Below are positions 34,895 to 43,920 of a stretch of 64,000 bases of DNA, in pieces. The DNA is taken from positions 124,001 to 188,000 of the forward strand of contig NZ_QGMQ01000005.1 of assembly GCF_003259155.1 (NCBI RefSeq), given 5' to 3'. The stretch comes from Marinimicrobium alkaliphilum (GTDB lineage: Bacteria > Pseudomonadota > Gammaproteobacteria > Pseudomonadales > Cellvibrionaceae). Position numbers and translations under genes: made by a program. A model generated the notes under the pieces. The model searched no databases. It saw only the letters and a list, made by a program, of their open reading frames with translations, and was not told the DNA's origin. The stretch's first letter is position 1, and each line of letters starts with the position of its first letter.

Positions 34895-36454
34895 ATGAGT
34901 AAGCCTTTGCATATTGTTATCGCCGGAGGCGGCACGGCCGGCTGGATGGCCGCCAATCTGTTCATCAAACAATGGGGCGCGGCGCAGATTTCGCTGGTTG
35001 AATCACCCGACATCGGCATTATCGGTGTCGGCGAGGGATCAACGCCCCACCTGCGACGCTTTTTCGAAGCCATCGATCTGACCGAAAAAGAGTGGATGCC
35101 CCGCTGCAATGCGACCTACAAGTGCAACATCCGGTTTATCGACTGGAGCCCCGCTTCCGGCCATGATCACTACAGCCACCCTTTTTTCAACCAGGTCGAC
35201 GCCCTCAATCAGGCCGCCTTCTTCAACAACTGCATGAGCCGTCGTCTGGGTCACTCCGTCCACACGCACCCGGATGACTTTTTTCTCGGCACTGCTCTCG
35301 CACAGGCGGGCAAGGCTCCCATCGCACCCGAGCACTTTCCGTTCGACATGTCCTACGGCTATCACTTTGATTCCCATCTGCTCGGTCAGTATCTGGCGGA
35401 CGTAGCTGTCAGTCGCGGCGTGGTTCATGTGAGTGACAGGATTGTTCAGGTTCAGCGCAACGATTCGGGCGATATTGGCGCCTTGCATCTTGAAAGCGGC
35501 CAGGTGATCAGCGGCGATCTGTTTGTCGACTGCACCGGTTTTGCGTCCTTGCTGATGCAGCAGACACTCCAGGTGCCGTTCAAATCCTTCAAGGAGAATC
35601 TGTTTAACGATCGCGCGGTGGTGATGCGGACCCCGATGGCGGGCGCGGTTCCAGTCGAAACCCGGGCAACGGCCCTGAGCGCCGGCTGGTGCTGGAAGAT
35701 CCCGCTCACCAATCGCTTCGGCAACGGCTATGTGTACAGCTCGGATTTCATCAGCGAAGACGAGGCCGAACGGGAATTCCGTGCGCACCTGGGGCTGCCC
35801 GATAGCGCCGACAACTGTCGCCACCTGAAAATGCGGGTCGGGCAACTCGAACAGCACTGGGTCCACAACTGTTTGAGTCTGGGATTATCCCAGGGATTTA
35901 TCGAACCCCTGGAGGCCACAGCGCTGCATCTGGTGCAAGTAGCCATCGAAGGCTTTATCCGGCGTTTTGAGCAGGGCCAGTTCAGCGCGCAATACCGGGA
36001 TGAATTCAACCGCTCTATCAACGAGCACTTTGAGCGGGTACGTGACTACATCGTGGGTCACTACAAACTTAACACCCGGGAGGATAGCGACTACTGGCGG
36101 GCCAACCGCAATAACGACAAGCTGTCCGATGCCTTTCTTGAGGTGATCGAAGGCTGGTTCAACTACAAAAGCATTACCAGCGTACTGCGTGAGCGCAGGG
36201 GTGTCTCTCAGTTTGACGCCCAGAGTTGGCACTGTCTGTTGGCGGGTTACGGCACTTTTCCCGCCGTCACCAAAGGCCCTCCTCCCCGCGGAGACAGATA
36301 CAGGGACACCAATGTGGCCAACGTACTCCGGGGCTCGGTACTCAACTTTCCGGATCACTTGGCCGCGTTGGCGTCACTCACAAGCGCTGAATCAGAGGGC
36401 GGTTCGACAGCCATCCCCGGTTCGAAGTCCGGGTTCCTCGGGTCGATATCCTGA
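34895..36454 (+). CDS. Flavin-dependent (tryptophan-type) halogenase 3
   Basis: A 519-residue halogenase from the ATG at 34895, set by GGAG 6 nt upstream; the frame opens earlier at 34844 without homology. FAD loop IVIAGGGTAGWMAA, lysine K76 in ATYKCNIRFIDW at the PrnA Lys79 position, signature WCWKIP, and GFIEPLEAT with the catalytic Glu (Ala at the halide-contact Ser). All catalytic parts look intact. Unlike the other two it is not next to SapC, cupin or TonB receptor genes. Its last 100 bp overlap, tail to tail, the end of the MFS gene on the other strand, so the final 33 residues (SLTSAESEGGSTAIPGSKSG region) are read opposite another coding region and are likely non-homologous tail. Confidence 0.88.
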   Translation: MSKPLHIVIAGGGTAGWMAANLFIKQWGAAQISLVESPDIGIIGVGEGSTPHLRRFFEAIDLTEKEWMPRCNATYKCNIRFIDWSPASGHDHYSHPFFNQVDALNQAAFFNNCMSRRLGHSVHTHPDDFFLGTALAQAGKAPIAPEHFPFDMSYGYHFDSHLLGQYLADVAVSRGVVHVSDRIVQVQRNDSGDIGALHLESGQVISGDLFVDCTGFASLLMQQTLQVPFKSFKENLFNDRAVVMRTPMAGAVPVETRATALSAGWCWKIPLTNRFGNGYVYSSDFISEDEAEREFRAHLGLPDSADNCRHLKMRVGQLEQHWVHNCLSLGLSQGFIEPLEATALHLVQVAIEGFIRRFEQGQFSAQYRDEFNRSINEHFERVRDYIVGHYKLNTREDSDYWRANRNNDKLSDAFLEVIEGWFNYKSITSVLRERRGVSQFDAQSWHCLLAGYGTFPAVTKGPPPRGDRYRDTNVANVLRGSVLNFPDHLAALASLTSAESEGGSTAIPGSKSGFLGSIS

Positions 36455-37650
36455 AGACCCAGGCCCGCTTCCGGCGTGGCCAGGAAAAAGTCTTCCTGCT
36501 CCTCGACGCTGGGGTGTCTGTGGCGCGGTTGCAGGGCAATAAAGGCTGAGAAAAGCCCCAGGACCAAGAGGCTCGCGACAAACAGACCGCGGGCGCCCAG
36601 CCACTCCATAAACAGTGCGCTCGCGAGCGGGCCAATGCAGCTACCGACGCCGTAGCTGAGCAGGAGTGCCGTGCTTGCGGCGGTGATCCGGTGGCTGTCC
36701 ATAACGTCGTTGGTCATGGCTACGCCGATCGGATAGAGGGTCGCGGCAATGCCCATATAGAGGCCCACAAACACCATCGAAAGTATCGGACTGAAGCCAG
36801 CCAATACGGCCGTAATCGCGCTTGCGACCGCCGCGATGACGCTGGCAACAAGCATCACCCGGTAACGATCAAAGCGGTCGCACAGACGCCCCACCGGCCA
36901 GGCCAGAAGCATGGCGGCAAGAATGGCAATGGCCATGAAATTGGAAATTTCATTCAGGGCAAACCCGATACGATCGGCGAACACCGGTCCCATGGCGTAG
37001 AAACTGCTAATCAAAAAGCCCGCAACCATGGCACCCAATGCGCCCACCGGCGACTCCCGATACAGGCGCCAGAGCGACAGACGCTCACTCTGTTCAATGT
37101 CCGGTGACTGACGCCGGGTCATGGACAGGGGCACCAGTGCCAGAATCACGAGCATCGCGGCCAGACTGAAAGGCACAAACAGCGTAGGCTCGCTCGCGCG
37201 AATCAGCACCTGGCCGCCAGCGGTAGAGAGATAGAACACGACCTGATAGAACGCAAACAGGCTGGCCCGATTTTTGTTATCGGCCCGACTGCTGAACCAA
37301 CTCTCCACGACGATCATCAGGCCCGCCATCATAAAGCCGGCAATGGCGCGCAGGAAGCCCCACAACCAAGGGTCGACCGCCAGGGCGTGGACAAGAATAG
37401 CCACAGACAGCAAAGCGGCAAAGACCGCAAAGGAACGAATGTGACCGACCCGCTGAATCACATTGCCCGCATAGAGGGTGCCGAATACAAAGCCAAAGGA
37501 GTAGCACACCAGAATCCAGCCGATCACCGAGGGCGCGAAAGCCTCCATACTCAAGCGCAAACCGAGCAGGGTCATCAGGAAGGCGTTGCCACTCACCAGA
37601 AGAATCAGGCTGGCAAACAGGGAGGACAGGGAAAGGGCGGTTCGCATCAT
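36355..37650 (-). CDS. MFS transporter (YcaD-like)
   Basis: A 431-residue major facilitator permease with 12 predicted helices; the helix 2-3 loop carries GTLYAGNVIQRVGHIRSF and helix 4-5 GLMIVVESWFSSRADNKNRAS, as in the YcaD group of MFS proteins, followed by a 50-residue acidic cytoplasmic tail. Substrate unknown. The ATG start overlaps the stop of the acetyl-CoA hydrolase gene by 4 bp (ATGA), so the two are cotranslated. The 3' end overlaps halogenase 3 by 100 bp in convergent orientation. Confidence 0.85.
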   Translation of the reverse strand: MMRTALSLSSLFASLILLVSGNAFLMTLLGLRLSMEAFAPSVIGWILVCYSFGFVFGTLYAGNVIQRVGHIRSFAVFAALLSVAILVHALAVDPWLWGFLRAIAGFMMAGLMIVVESWFSSRADNKNRASLFAFYQVVFYLSTAGGQVLIRASEPTLFVPFSLAAMLVILALVPLSMTRRQSPDIEQSERLSLWRLYRESPVGALGAMVAGFLISSFYAMGPVFADRIGFALNEISNFMAIAILAAMLLAWPVGRLCDRFDRYRVMLVASVIAAVASAITAVLAGFSPILSMVFVGLYMGIAATLYPIGVAMTNDVMDSHRITAASTALLLSYGVGSCIGPLASALFMEWLGARGLFVASLLVLGLFSAFIALQPRHRHPSVEEQEDFFLATPEAGLGLQDIDPRNPDFEPGMAVEPPSDSALVSDANAAK

Positions 37651-39590
37651 AAATGTTTCAGTCCATAAATCAGCAGTCGTCGTTCAATCTGTTCAGCCAG
37701 CCCCCGAGGGCGGGTCAGCGCCATACGCTCTAGCAGGGGTTCATGCTCCGGCGCGGGGCCACCGGCGGTCAAGCCGCCCCAGAGTAACGCGAGTTTACCG
37801 GCTTTTGTGGCACTTTTACCCTTCAGTGCCTTCAGGGTTTTACCCAGTTGTTGCTCGGCGTCAGTCAGCTCGGTGCCAAAGGGAAAACGTGGGAACTGGT
37901 GCTCACCCCCGGCCTGTTTGAACTGGGCCGCAATCGTCTCCGGGGTATTGCGACGCCAGGCGTCGGGAATTCGAAAATCTTTCGCCACTTTGCCCGCGGC
38001 CTGGGCCTGTTCGAGCAGCGCCTGCTGAAAGCGCGCGTCGGCAACCTGGATCAGGGCCAGATAGACGGCCTCATCGGAGCGACCACGCAGATCAGCGATA
38101 CCGTACTCGGTCACCACGATATCCCGCAGATGCCGGGGAATGGTGCAGTGGCCATAGCTGAACAGGATCGTCGAGACCGTCCGTCCTCCCGCGTTGCGGG
38201 TACTGCGCAATGTCAGTATCGAACGCGCGCCGGGCAACTCGTGAGCCATGGCGACAAAATTGTACTGGCCACCGACACCGCTGATGACACGACCATCCTC
38301 GAGACCATCGGATACCGCTGCGCCGTCAAGCGTGCAGAGCATGGCCGAGTTGATAAACCGTGATTGTTGACGCTGCGCAACCTTCAGTCGCTGGGTGCCC
38401 AATGGGTGATCAAACAGATCATTGATGTAATTGATGCTGGTCATATCGATCAAGCGGTGCTGCTCATCACTCAGTCGATGCAGTTGGCGGTAGAAATCCT
38501 CCGGCCCTACAAAGAAGCCTCCGTGCATCACCACACCGCCCTGGCGATCATCCTGTGCGACCGACTCGCCCCGGTTGATCGCCTCCTGCAGCGCGACATC
38601 GGGGTAGACACGACGCTTGAGGATTCCGGCGTTGAGCAAGTGAATAAACCCGTCCACCATCATTTCACTGCAGCCGTAAAGCCCGGCATCGAAGCTGCCG
38701 GTGCCGCCACAGTGTTCAACCACAGGGAAGCGCTGGGCCACCGCGAGATCTCGATATACGGCCTGCCAGCGGGGGTTGTCCCGGTGGCGCATGAGGGTAC
38801 TGTGGACCAGTGCGGCACCGAGCGAGCCGATACCGATCTGCAAGGTGCCCGCATCCTGGAGTAGGGTGCTGGCATAGAAACCGATCAAATGATCCTGCGG
38901 CGTAATCGGTGTTTGCGGAACCGGAAAAAGCGGATACTCACTGTCCGGATCGTCCAGAAAAAGGTCAAAGTCCGTGCGCGGGCGCGCGGCACTGTTGCCC
39001 ATGTACGGCAAGTATCGGCTGAACTCGGCAATGGCGATTGTCGGATAGGGCTGGGCCCGCAGACGTGGCAGGAGGTCCAGGGTCAAATCGGGATTGCAAC
39101 TGAGGCTGACCTGCTCGCCCTGTTCATCCGGTGCCACCAATTGCGCGATGACATTGACACCCTGATCGAGAATATCCCGCAACGCATGGGTGTAATTGGT
39201 GCAGATGTAGTGGCGCTGTTGATTGCGGTTGTTCTTTAAGTTGCCCGCCTGAAAAAAAAACTCCGACAGCGTGACATTGCTGGGAAGCTGGTCGTCCATC
39301 GCATCCCGCGCGTAGGCGAGCTCCGGTATCTGCCCGTAAAGACGCTCGACAAACGGCGCCAGAAAACGCCGCTCAAGGGATTCCCCCGGTTCCGGCGCTA
39401 AAAGCGAGAGCGCCGTGACAATATGCAATTGCAAGGAGGGATCCGCCTGGGCGCGCGCATAAAGGGCATTGACGAAGTGACGAGGCTTACCTAAACCGAG
39501 TGGCAACCCCAGGACGATGGTCTTTCCGACCTGCTCGATCACTTGGTCTACACAGGCCTGTGGGTCGCGATAGCTGTCCGGGCGTACCAT
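37647..39590 (-). CDS. Acetyl-CoA hydrolase/transferase-family protein
   Basis: A 647-residue protein from the ATG at 39590, where GAGAGA sits 6 nt upstream; in-frame TTG/GTG/ATG codons at 39611-39605 have no ribosome site. The C-terminal half shows the acetyl-CoA hydrolase/transferase core (VISGVGGQYNFVAMAHELPGARSI, RTVSTILFSYGHCTIPRHLRDIVVTEYGIADLRGRSD, glycine-rich CoA loops). Class I CoA transferases use a Glu that forms a thioester with CoA; VVTEYGIADLRG matches the conserved block near it. Members are about 430-650 residues, and this is a long form. The CoA partner is unknown. Coupled to the MFS gene by a 4-bp overlap, so export or import of an acyl compound and its CoA activation may be linked; that is a guess. 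Confidence 0.85.
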   Translation of the reverse strand: MVRPDSYRDPQACVDQVIEQVGKTIVLGLPLGLGKPRHFVNALYARAQADPSLQLHIVTALSLLAPEPGESLERRFLAPFVERLYGQIPELAYARDAMDDQLPSNVTLSEFFFQAGNLKNNRNQQRHYICTNYTHALRDILDQGVNVIAQLVAPDEQGEQVSLSCNPDLTLDLLPRLRAQPYPTIAIAEFSRYLPYMGNSAARPRTDFDLFLDDPDSEYPLFPVPQTPITPQDHLIGFYASTLLQDAGTLQIGIGSLGAALVHSTLMRHRDNPRWQAVYRDLAVAQRFPVVEHCGGTGSFDAGLYGCSEMMVDGFIHLLNAGILKRRVYPDVALQEAINRGESVAQDDRQGGVVMHGGFFVGPEDFYRQLHRLSDEQHRLIDMTSINYINDLFDHPLGTQRLKVAQRQQSRFINSAMLCTLDGAAVSDGLEDGRVISGVGGQYNFVAMAHELPGARSILTLRSTRNAGGRTVSTILFSYGHCTIPRHLRDIVVTEYGIADLRGRSDEAVYLALIQVADARFQQALLEQAQAAGKVAKDFRIPDAWRRNTPETIAAQFKQAGGEHQFPRFPFGTELTDAEQQLGKTLKALKGKSATKAGKLALLWGGLTAGGPAPEHEPLLERMALTRPRGLAEQIERRLLIYGLKHL

Positions 39591-39729
39591 AACAATCTCT
39601 CTCATCACCAAGTGCTTTCAGGTTAGCACAGGGATTTTTGGCTTGCGGTTGGTATTTTGCCGGACTTGACCTACGCTTTAGATTGCTGAGCAAATTCCCC
39701 ACGAGCCAATTAAGGAGGCCAAACACCCA

Positions 39730-40182
39730 ATGCTGTGGTTTTTGGCGTTGCATATTGCCGCCATGTTGTTTTGGGTTGCGGCATTGGTGTACCTACCTGT
39801 GCTGATCGCCGGCGCGCAACGTAAAACCCTGGCGCTGACGGAATCCCCTCGCCATCATGCATCGTTGGCCCGCTTCGTCTTTACCCATATTGCCGGGCCC
39901 GCCGCTATCACATCGATCATTGCCGGCACCGCTGTATTTCTGCTCAACGGCACCACCAGCCCCTGGCTGATCGCGAAGCTTACGCTGGTGGTGTTGTTGG
40001 TGATCATACATGCCTTGCTGGCGTTCCTGGTGATGCGCCTGGAGGTTCTCCAAAACGCCTCCTTCGAGCCCCGCGGCCCGGTACAACCTTGGTGCACCAT
40101 CGCGCTGGTGGTGATCATCACACTGATCGTCAGTATTTTTACGTTGGTGCTGGCCAAGCCCGACTGGGAGGTGACCCTGTGA
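39730..40182 (+). CDS. CopD/HemJ-like four-helix membrane protein
   Basis: A 150-residue membrane protein with four predicted helices starting LWFLALHIAAMLFWVAALVY, where the early His and the LPVLIAG segment resemble the CopD family and the HemJ-type protoporphyrinogen oxidases. Either a haem-binding membrane oxidoreductase or a copper-resistance-like protein; the length (150) fits HemJ/UPF0093-like forms. A very good AAGGAGG lies 11 nt upstream. It is next to the haem-copper oxidase genes, which would fit a job in haem or copper supply to the oxidase. Convergent with the DUF2231 gene (5-bp gap). Confidence 0.65.
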   Translation: MLWFLALHIAAMLFWVAALVYLPVLIAGAQRKTLALTESPRHHASLARFVFTHIAGPAAITSIIAGTAVFLLNGTTSPWLIAKLTLVVLLVIIHALLAFLVMRLEVLQNASFEPRGPVQPWCTIALVVIITLIVSIFTLVLAKPDWEVTL

Positions 40183-40187
40183 GAACG

Positions 40188-40667
40188 TCAGGGCTTCACA
40201 TCCCGCCCCATGGCTTCTTCGATGTCGACACCCACGCCATGCTCGTACACCAGCTGACCGCCAAGGTAACCAGCTGCGCCGATCAGTGCGGCCGTCAGCA
40301 ACGACAGGTACAAGCCCCAAGGGAAGATATGCGCGGCGGGGTCGCCATAGCGCAGCAACCAGTTGAGCGAGGCGAGCGACAGCACCATTATCGCGAGCAT
40401 CCCATGACACCACGCGGTCACCAGGCGGCGAATCCGCCCAACCGTCACCAGATCAATCAGGCCGACAGTCCCGGAGATCCAGCCGCCTACGGCGCCCACG
40501 CCCGCAAGCCACAAGCCCAACCGCGCCCAGAAGAAATCACCGGTCAGCCAGTAACCGATATCGCTGCCCACCAGCCCGATCAGGGCGGCGACCGGAAAGT
40601 GAATCAACACCGGATGAATCGGGTGGCCGAACACCGCCATGCGGCTGCCAATAGGTTGTGCGGGCAT
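40188..40667 (-). CDS. DUF2231 membrane protein
   Basis: A 159-residue protein with four helices and the DUF2231 signature FGHPIHPVLIHFPVAALIG near the start, in which several His residues face the membrane interface. Proteins of this family are common beside cytochrome oxidase and cytochrome c genes and are thought to bind haem or redox partners, but no function is established. A second ATG (Met10 at 40640) is possible. Its 5' end overlaps the probable start region of coxB on the opposite strand, so the two share a divergent control region that is unusually compact. Confidence 0.75.
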   Translation of the reverse strand: MPAQPIGSRMAVFGHPIHPVLIHFPVAALIGLVGSDIGYWLTGDFFWARLGLWLAGVGAVGGWISGTVGLIDLVTVGRIRRLVTAWCHGMLAIMVLSLASLNWLLRYGDPAAHIFPWGLYLSLLTAALIGAAGYLGGQLVYEHGVGVDIEEAMGRDVKP

Positions 40668-41423
40668 GGGACGCCTCGTCAGAGTAATGAAAATAGATGG
40701 TCGCTTAGAAGCCTAGCAGGCCCGCTACTGTTTGGCACACTCTTGCTGCTCTCGGGGTGCGACGGGCCGCTCTCCTCCCTGGATCCTGCGGGGCCCTCGG
40801 CGCGCTCGGCAGCCTGGCTTTGGTGGGGCATGTTCGGCTTTTCGGTCGTGGTCATGGCCGCGCTCTACGGTCTTTGGTGGTACGCCATGCGCCGCGACCC
40901 GGGCGAGATCTCCGACCAACAGGCTCAACGCCATCAAAACCGGTGGGTGATCTGGGGCGGGCTGGCCCTGCCCATTGGGAGCATTACCCTGCTGCTCGCC
41001 TTCGGTATTCCCGCCGGGCACCGAATGTTGCCGCTCCCGCCTGCAGAAGGTGAAGCGCTGGTGATTGAGGTGAAGGCGCACCAGTGGTTCTGGCAAGTGC
41101 GCTATCCGGAACGTGATATCGAGCTGATTAACGCGCTCGTGATCCCCGCCAATACGCCTGTCGACATCCACCTGACCACCGCCGATGTGATCCACTCGTT
41201 TTGGGTGCCGCGCCTGGGTGGCAAATTGGACACCATTCCCGGGCGCACCAATGTGTTGCGCCTGGAGGCGGATCGCACCGGCGACTTTCACGGCCAGTGC
41301 GCTGAGTTTTGTGGTGCGGGCCATGCTCATATGCCCTTTGTGGTCACCGCAAAAAGTGCTGAAGACTACCAACAGTGGCTGAACAACCCGGACGCACGTA
41401 CGCAGGGAGACCGCGATGACTGA
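40656..41423 (+). CDS. coxB: Cytochrome c oxidase subunit II (CuA), start codon uncertain
   Basis: About 255 residues from a TTG at 40656; there is no in-frame ATG close to the signal sequence LRSLAGPLLFGTLLLLSGCD, which looks like a lipobox. Nearest ATGs at 40687 and 40697 are in another frame and meet stops, and the in-frame ATG at 40614 lies inside the opposite gene. One or two membrane helices follow (WWGMFGFSVVVMAALYGLWW, WGGLALPIGSITLLLAFGI), then the CuA cupredoxin domain with HQWFWQVRYP, TTADVIHSFWVPRLGGKLD and CAEFCGAGHAHM, which hold both Cys, His and Met ligands. Transfers electrons from cytochrome c to subunit I. Overlaps the next gene by 8 bp. The product is certain; the start is not. 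Confidence 0.85.
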   Translation: MCGHGTPRQSNENRWSLRSLAGPLLFGTLLLLSGCDGPLSSLDPAGPSARSAAWLWWGMFGFSVVVMAALYGLWWYAMRRDPGEISDQQAQRHQNRWVIWGGLALPIGSITLLLAFGIPAGHRMLPLPPAEGEALVIEVKAHQWFWQVRYPERDIELINALVIPANTPVDIHLTTADVIHSFWVPRLGGKLDTIPGRTNVLRLEADRTGDFHGQCAEFCGAGHAHMPFVVTAKSAEDYQQWLNNPDARTQGDRDD

Positions 41424-43920
41424 TCCCCGTGCGCGCCATCAGGCGTTCGAAAAGGTCTGGGGCAATCTGCCTGGTTTCGGTACCCTCGCGGCAGTAAACC
41501 ACACCTCCATCGGGCTGCGCTTTATGGTCACCGGGATGCTGTTCTTCCTGGTGGGTGGGCTTCTGGCGATGCTGGTGCGCACCCAGTTGGCGCTGCCGGA
41601 ACAGGAGATTATCGGGCCCGAGGCCTATAACCAGTTCTTCACCATGCACGGCACGGTGATGATGTTTCTGTTCGCCATTCCGGTACTGGAAGGCCTGGCG
41701 CTGTACATGATCCCCAAGATGATCGGCGCCCGGGACCTGGTATTCCCCCGGATCAGCTCCCTGGGTTACTACTGCTATCTGTTCGGCGGACTGATCATCC
41801 TATCCAGCCTGTTTCTCGGCATTGCGCCCGATTCCGGCTGGTTTATGTACACCCCCCTGAGCAGCGCGGAATACGCCCCCGGGCCCGGCTCGGATTTCTG
41901 GCTGCTGGGGATCACCTTCGTGGAGATTTCCGCGATGGCGGCGGGGATTGAACTGACCGTCTCGATTCTGCGCAGCCGGGCACCGGGCATGACCCTGACC
42001 AGGATGCCGATTTTCTGCTGGTACATACTGGCCATGGCGTTGATGATCATCTTCGGCTTTCCACCCCTGATCCTCGGCAGCATTCTGCTGGAACTGGAGC
42101 GGGCGGCGGGCTGGCCCTTTTTTGAGGTCGCCGGTGGCGGCGACCCCCTGCTCTGGCAACACCTGTTCTGGCTCTTTGGGCACCCGGAGGTCTACATCCT
42201 GTTTTTGCCCGCCGCCGGTATTGTCTCAACCCTGATTCCGGTATTTGCCCGCCGTCCCCTGGTGGGCTATCGCTGGATTGTGCTCTCGATTCTGCTGATC
42301 GGTTTTATCAGCTTCGGGCTCTGGGTGCACCACATGTTTACCGTCGGAATTCCGCAGCTGGCCCAGGCCTTTTTCTCCGTGGCGAGCATGCTGGTGGCGG
42401 TGCCCACGGCGATTCAGGTATTCGCCTGGCTGGCGACCCTGTGGACCGGACGGGTGGCGTTCAGCTTGCCCATGCTCTGGATCTTCGGCTTTCTGATCAT
42501 CTTTGTCTGCGGCGGCCTGACCGGGGTGATGCTGGCACTGGTGCCCTTCAATTGGCAGGTCCACGACACCCACTTTGTGGTGGCGCATCTGCACTACGTG
42601 CTGGTGGGCGGAATGTTTTTCCCGCTCATGGCCGGGCTCTACTATTGGCTGCCCCACATTTCCGGGCGCATGCCCTCGGAACGCCTCGGGTACTGGGGTT
42701 TCTGGCTGACCTTTATCGGCTTTAACGCCACCTTCCTGCTGATGCACCTGACCGGCTTGTTGGGCATGCCCCGGCGCGTGTATACCTATGAGGCCGGACT
42801 GGGTTGGGATTGGCTCAACCTGCTGTCCTCGGTAGGTGGTTTTATCATGTCCGCCGGTATCGCGTTAATTCTGATGGATCTGTTGCTGCATTTCCGCTTC
42901 GGCAAACCCGCGTCGCGCAACCCGTGGAACGCGGATACCCTGGAGTGGGCCACCAATACGCCACCCAGCGCCTACAACTTTGGCAGCATCCCCGACATCG
43001 ATTCCCGCCACCCGCTCTGGGACGATCCGGGCCTGCCTGACAGTATCGCCGCCGGAGATCACCACATCCCGGAAATCGACCACGGACGGCGCGAGCTGCT
43101 GGGGACCGATGCCATCGGTGCGCGCGTGCGGGAGGTCATGCACATACCCACAAATTCCTGGTGGCCTCTGTGCGCCGCGCTGGGGCTGGCACTGGTGTGC
43201 ATCAGCCTGCTGGTGCGGGTCTATCCGCTCGCACTGTTCGGTCTGGTCATTGCCGGTATCTTCCTGTTCCGGTGGAGCTGGGAGAATGGCGCCCACCCCA
43301 AAGCTGCGCCGCTGGGAGTCAATGAACGCACAGACCCACCGCTGCACTCGCGCACCACCGATGGCCCGGGGCGCTGGGGCATGATCGTGACCCTGATGGC
43401 AGACGCGACCTTATACCTGTCACTGCTTTTCGGCTGGTTTTATCTGTGGACAGTATCCCCCGACTGGCGCCTGCCGGAGGAGACACGCCTGAGTACCAGC
43501 GGACTGATGGCAACAGGTGTACTCTTGACCCTGACAGTGTTCCGCTACCGCCGACTGACCGAACGTCTTCGTGCGGGTCAGGACAGCGGCTTGTGGCCCG
43601 CGAGTGTGCAAACCAGCGTGCTTGCACTCCTGCACCTGGGCAGCCTGATCTGGGTGATCGCCAGCGCCGGGCTCGAACCTGGCGCGTTAGCCCACGACGC
43701 CGTACTCTCGGTCATGCTCTATTACTTGCTGTTCCACAGCCTGGTAGCGACGCTGGCCAGCCTGCTGCAAAGTGCGCGCATCAAACTGGGCTACGTAAGT
43801 GCTCACTTACCCTATGAAGCCATCGTGCTCAAGCCTTTCTGGATCTATACGTTGGCCATTTTCTGGATAAGCTACACCGCCTTTCTGCTTCTGCCGCTGG
43901 CGTGGGGAGGCTCACCGTGA
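41416..43920 (+). CDS. Cytochrome c oxidase fused subunit I/III
   Basis: An 834-residue haem-copper oxidase subunit. Residues 1 to about 540 are subunit I: low-spin haem and CuB ligands are in MHGTVMMFLF, FGHPEVYILFLPAAG (His-Tyr crosslink pair), LWVHHMFTVG and FVVAHLHYVLVGG. HPEVY shows an A-type oxidase. From about 575 the chain continues into subunit III-like helices (WGMIVTLMADATLYLSLLFG, LYYLLFHSLVATLASLLQ), so subunits I and III are one polypeptide. It reduces O2 to water and pumps protons. Translationally coupled to coxB (8-bp overlap), with GGGAG upstream. Bradyrhizobium CoxMNOP-type alternative oxidases have a like gene set. The stop overlaps the next GTG. Confidence 0.92.
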   Translation: MTDPRARHQAFEKVWGNLPGFGTLAAVNHTSIGLRFMVTGMLFFLVGGLLAMLVRTQLALPEQEIIGPEAYNQFFTMHGTVMMFLFAIPVLEGLALYMIPKMIGARDLVFPRISSLGYYCYLFGGLIILSSLFLGIAPDSGWFMYTPLSSAEYAPGPGSDFWLLGITFVEISAMAAGIELTVSILRSRAPGMTLTRMPIFCWYILAMALMIIFGFPPLILGSILLELERAAGWPFFEVAGGGDPLLWQHLFWLFGHPEVYILFLPAAGIVSTLIPVFARRPLVGYRWIVLSILLIGFISFGLWVHHMFTVGIPQLAQAFFSVASMLVAVPTAIQVFAWLATLWTGRVAFSLPMLWIFGFLIIFVCGGLTGVMLALVPFNWQVHDTHFVVAHLHYVLVGGMFFPLMAGLYYWLPHISGRMPSERLGYWGFWLTFIGFNATFLLMHLTGLLGMPRRVYTYEAGLGWDWLNLLSSVGGFIMSAGIALILMDLLLHFRFGKPASRNPWNADTLEWATNTPPSAYNFGSIPDIDSRHPLWDDPGLPDSIAAGDHHIPEIDHGRRELLGTDAIGARVREVMHIPTNSWWPLCAALGLALVCISLLVRVYPLALFGLVIAGIFLFRWSWENGAHPKAAPLGVNERTDPPLHSRTTDGPGRWGMIVTLMADATLYLSLLFGWFYLWTVSPDWRLPEETRLSTSGLMATGVLLTLTVFRYRRLTERLRAGQDSGLWPASVQTSVLALLHLGSLIWVIASAGLEPGALAHDAVLSVMLYYLLFHSLVATLASLLQSARIKLGYVSAHLPYEAIVLKPFWIYTLAIFWISYTAFLLLPLAWGGSP

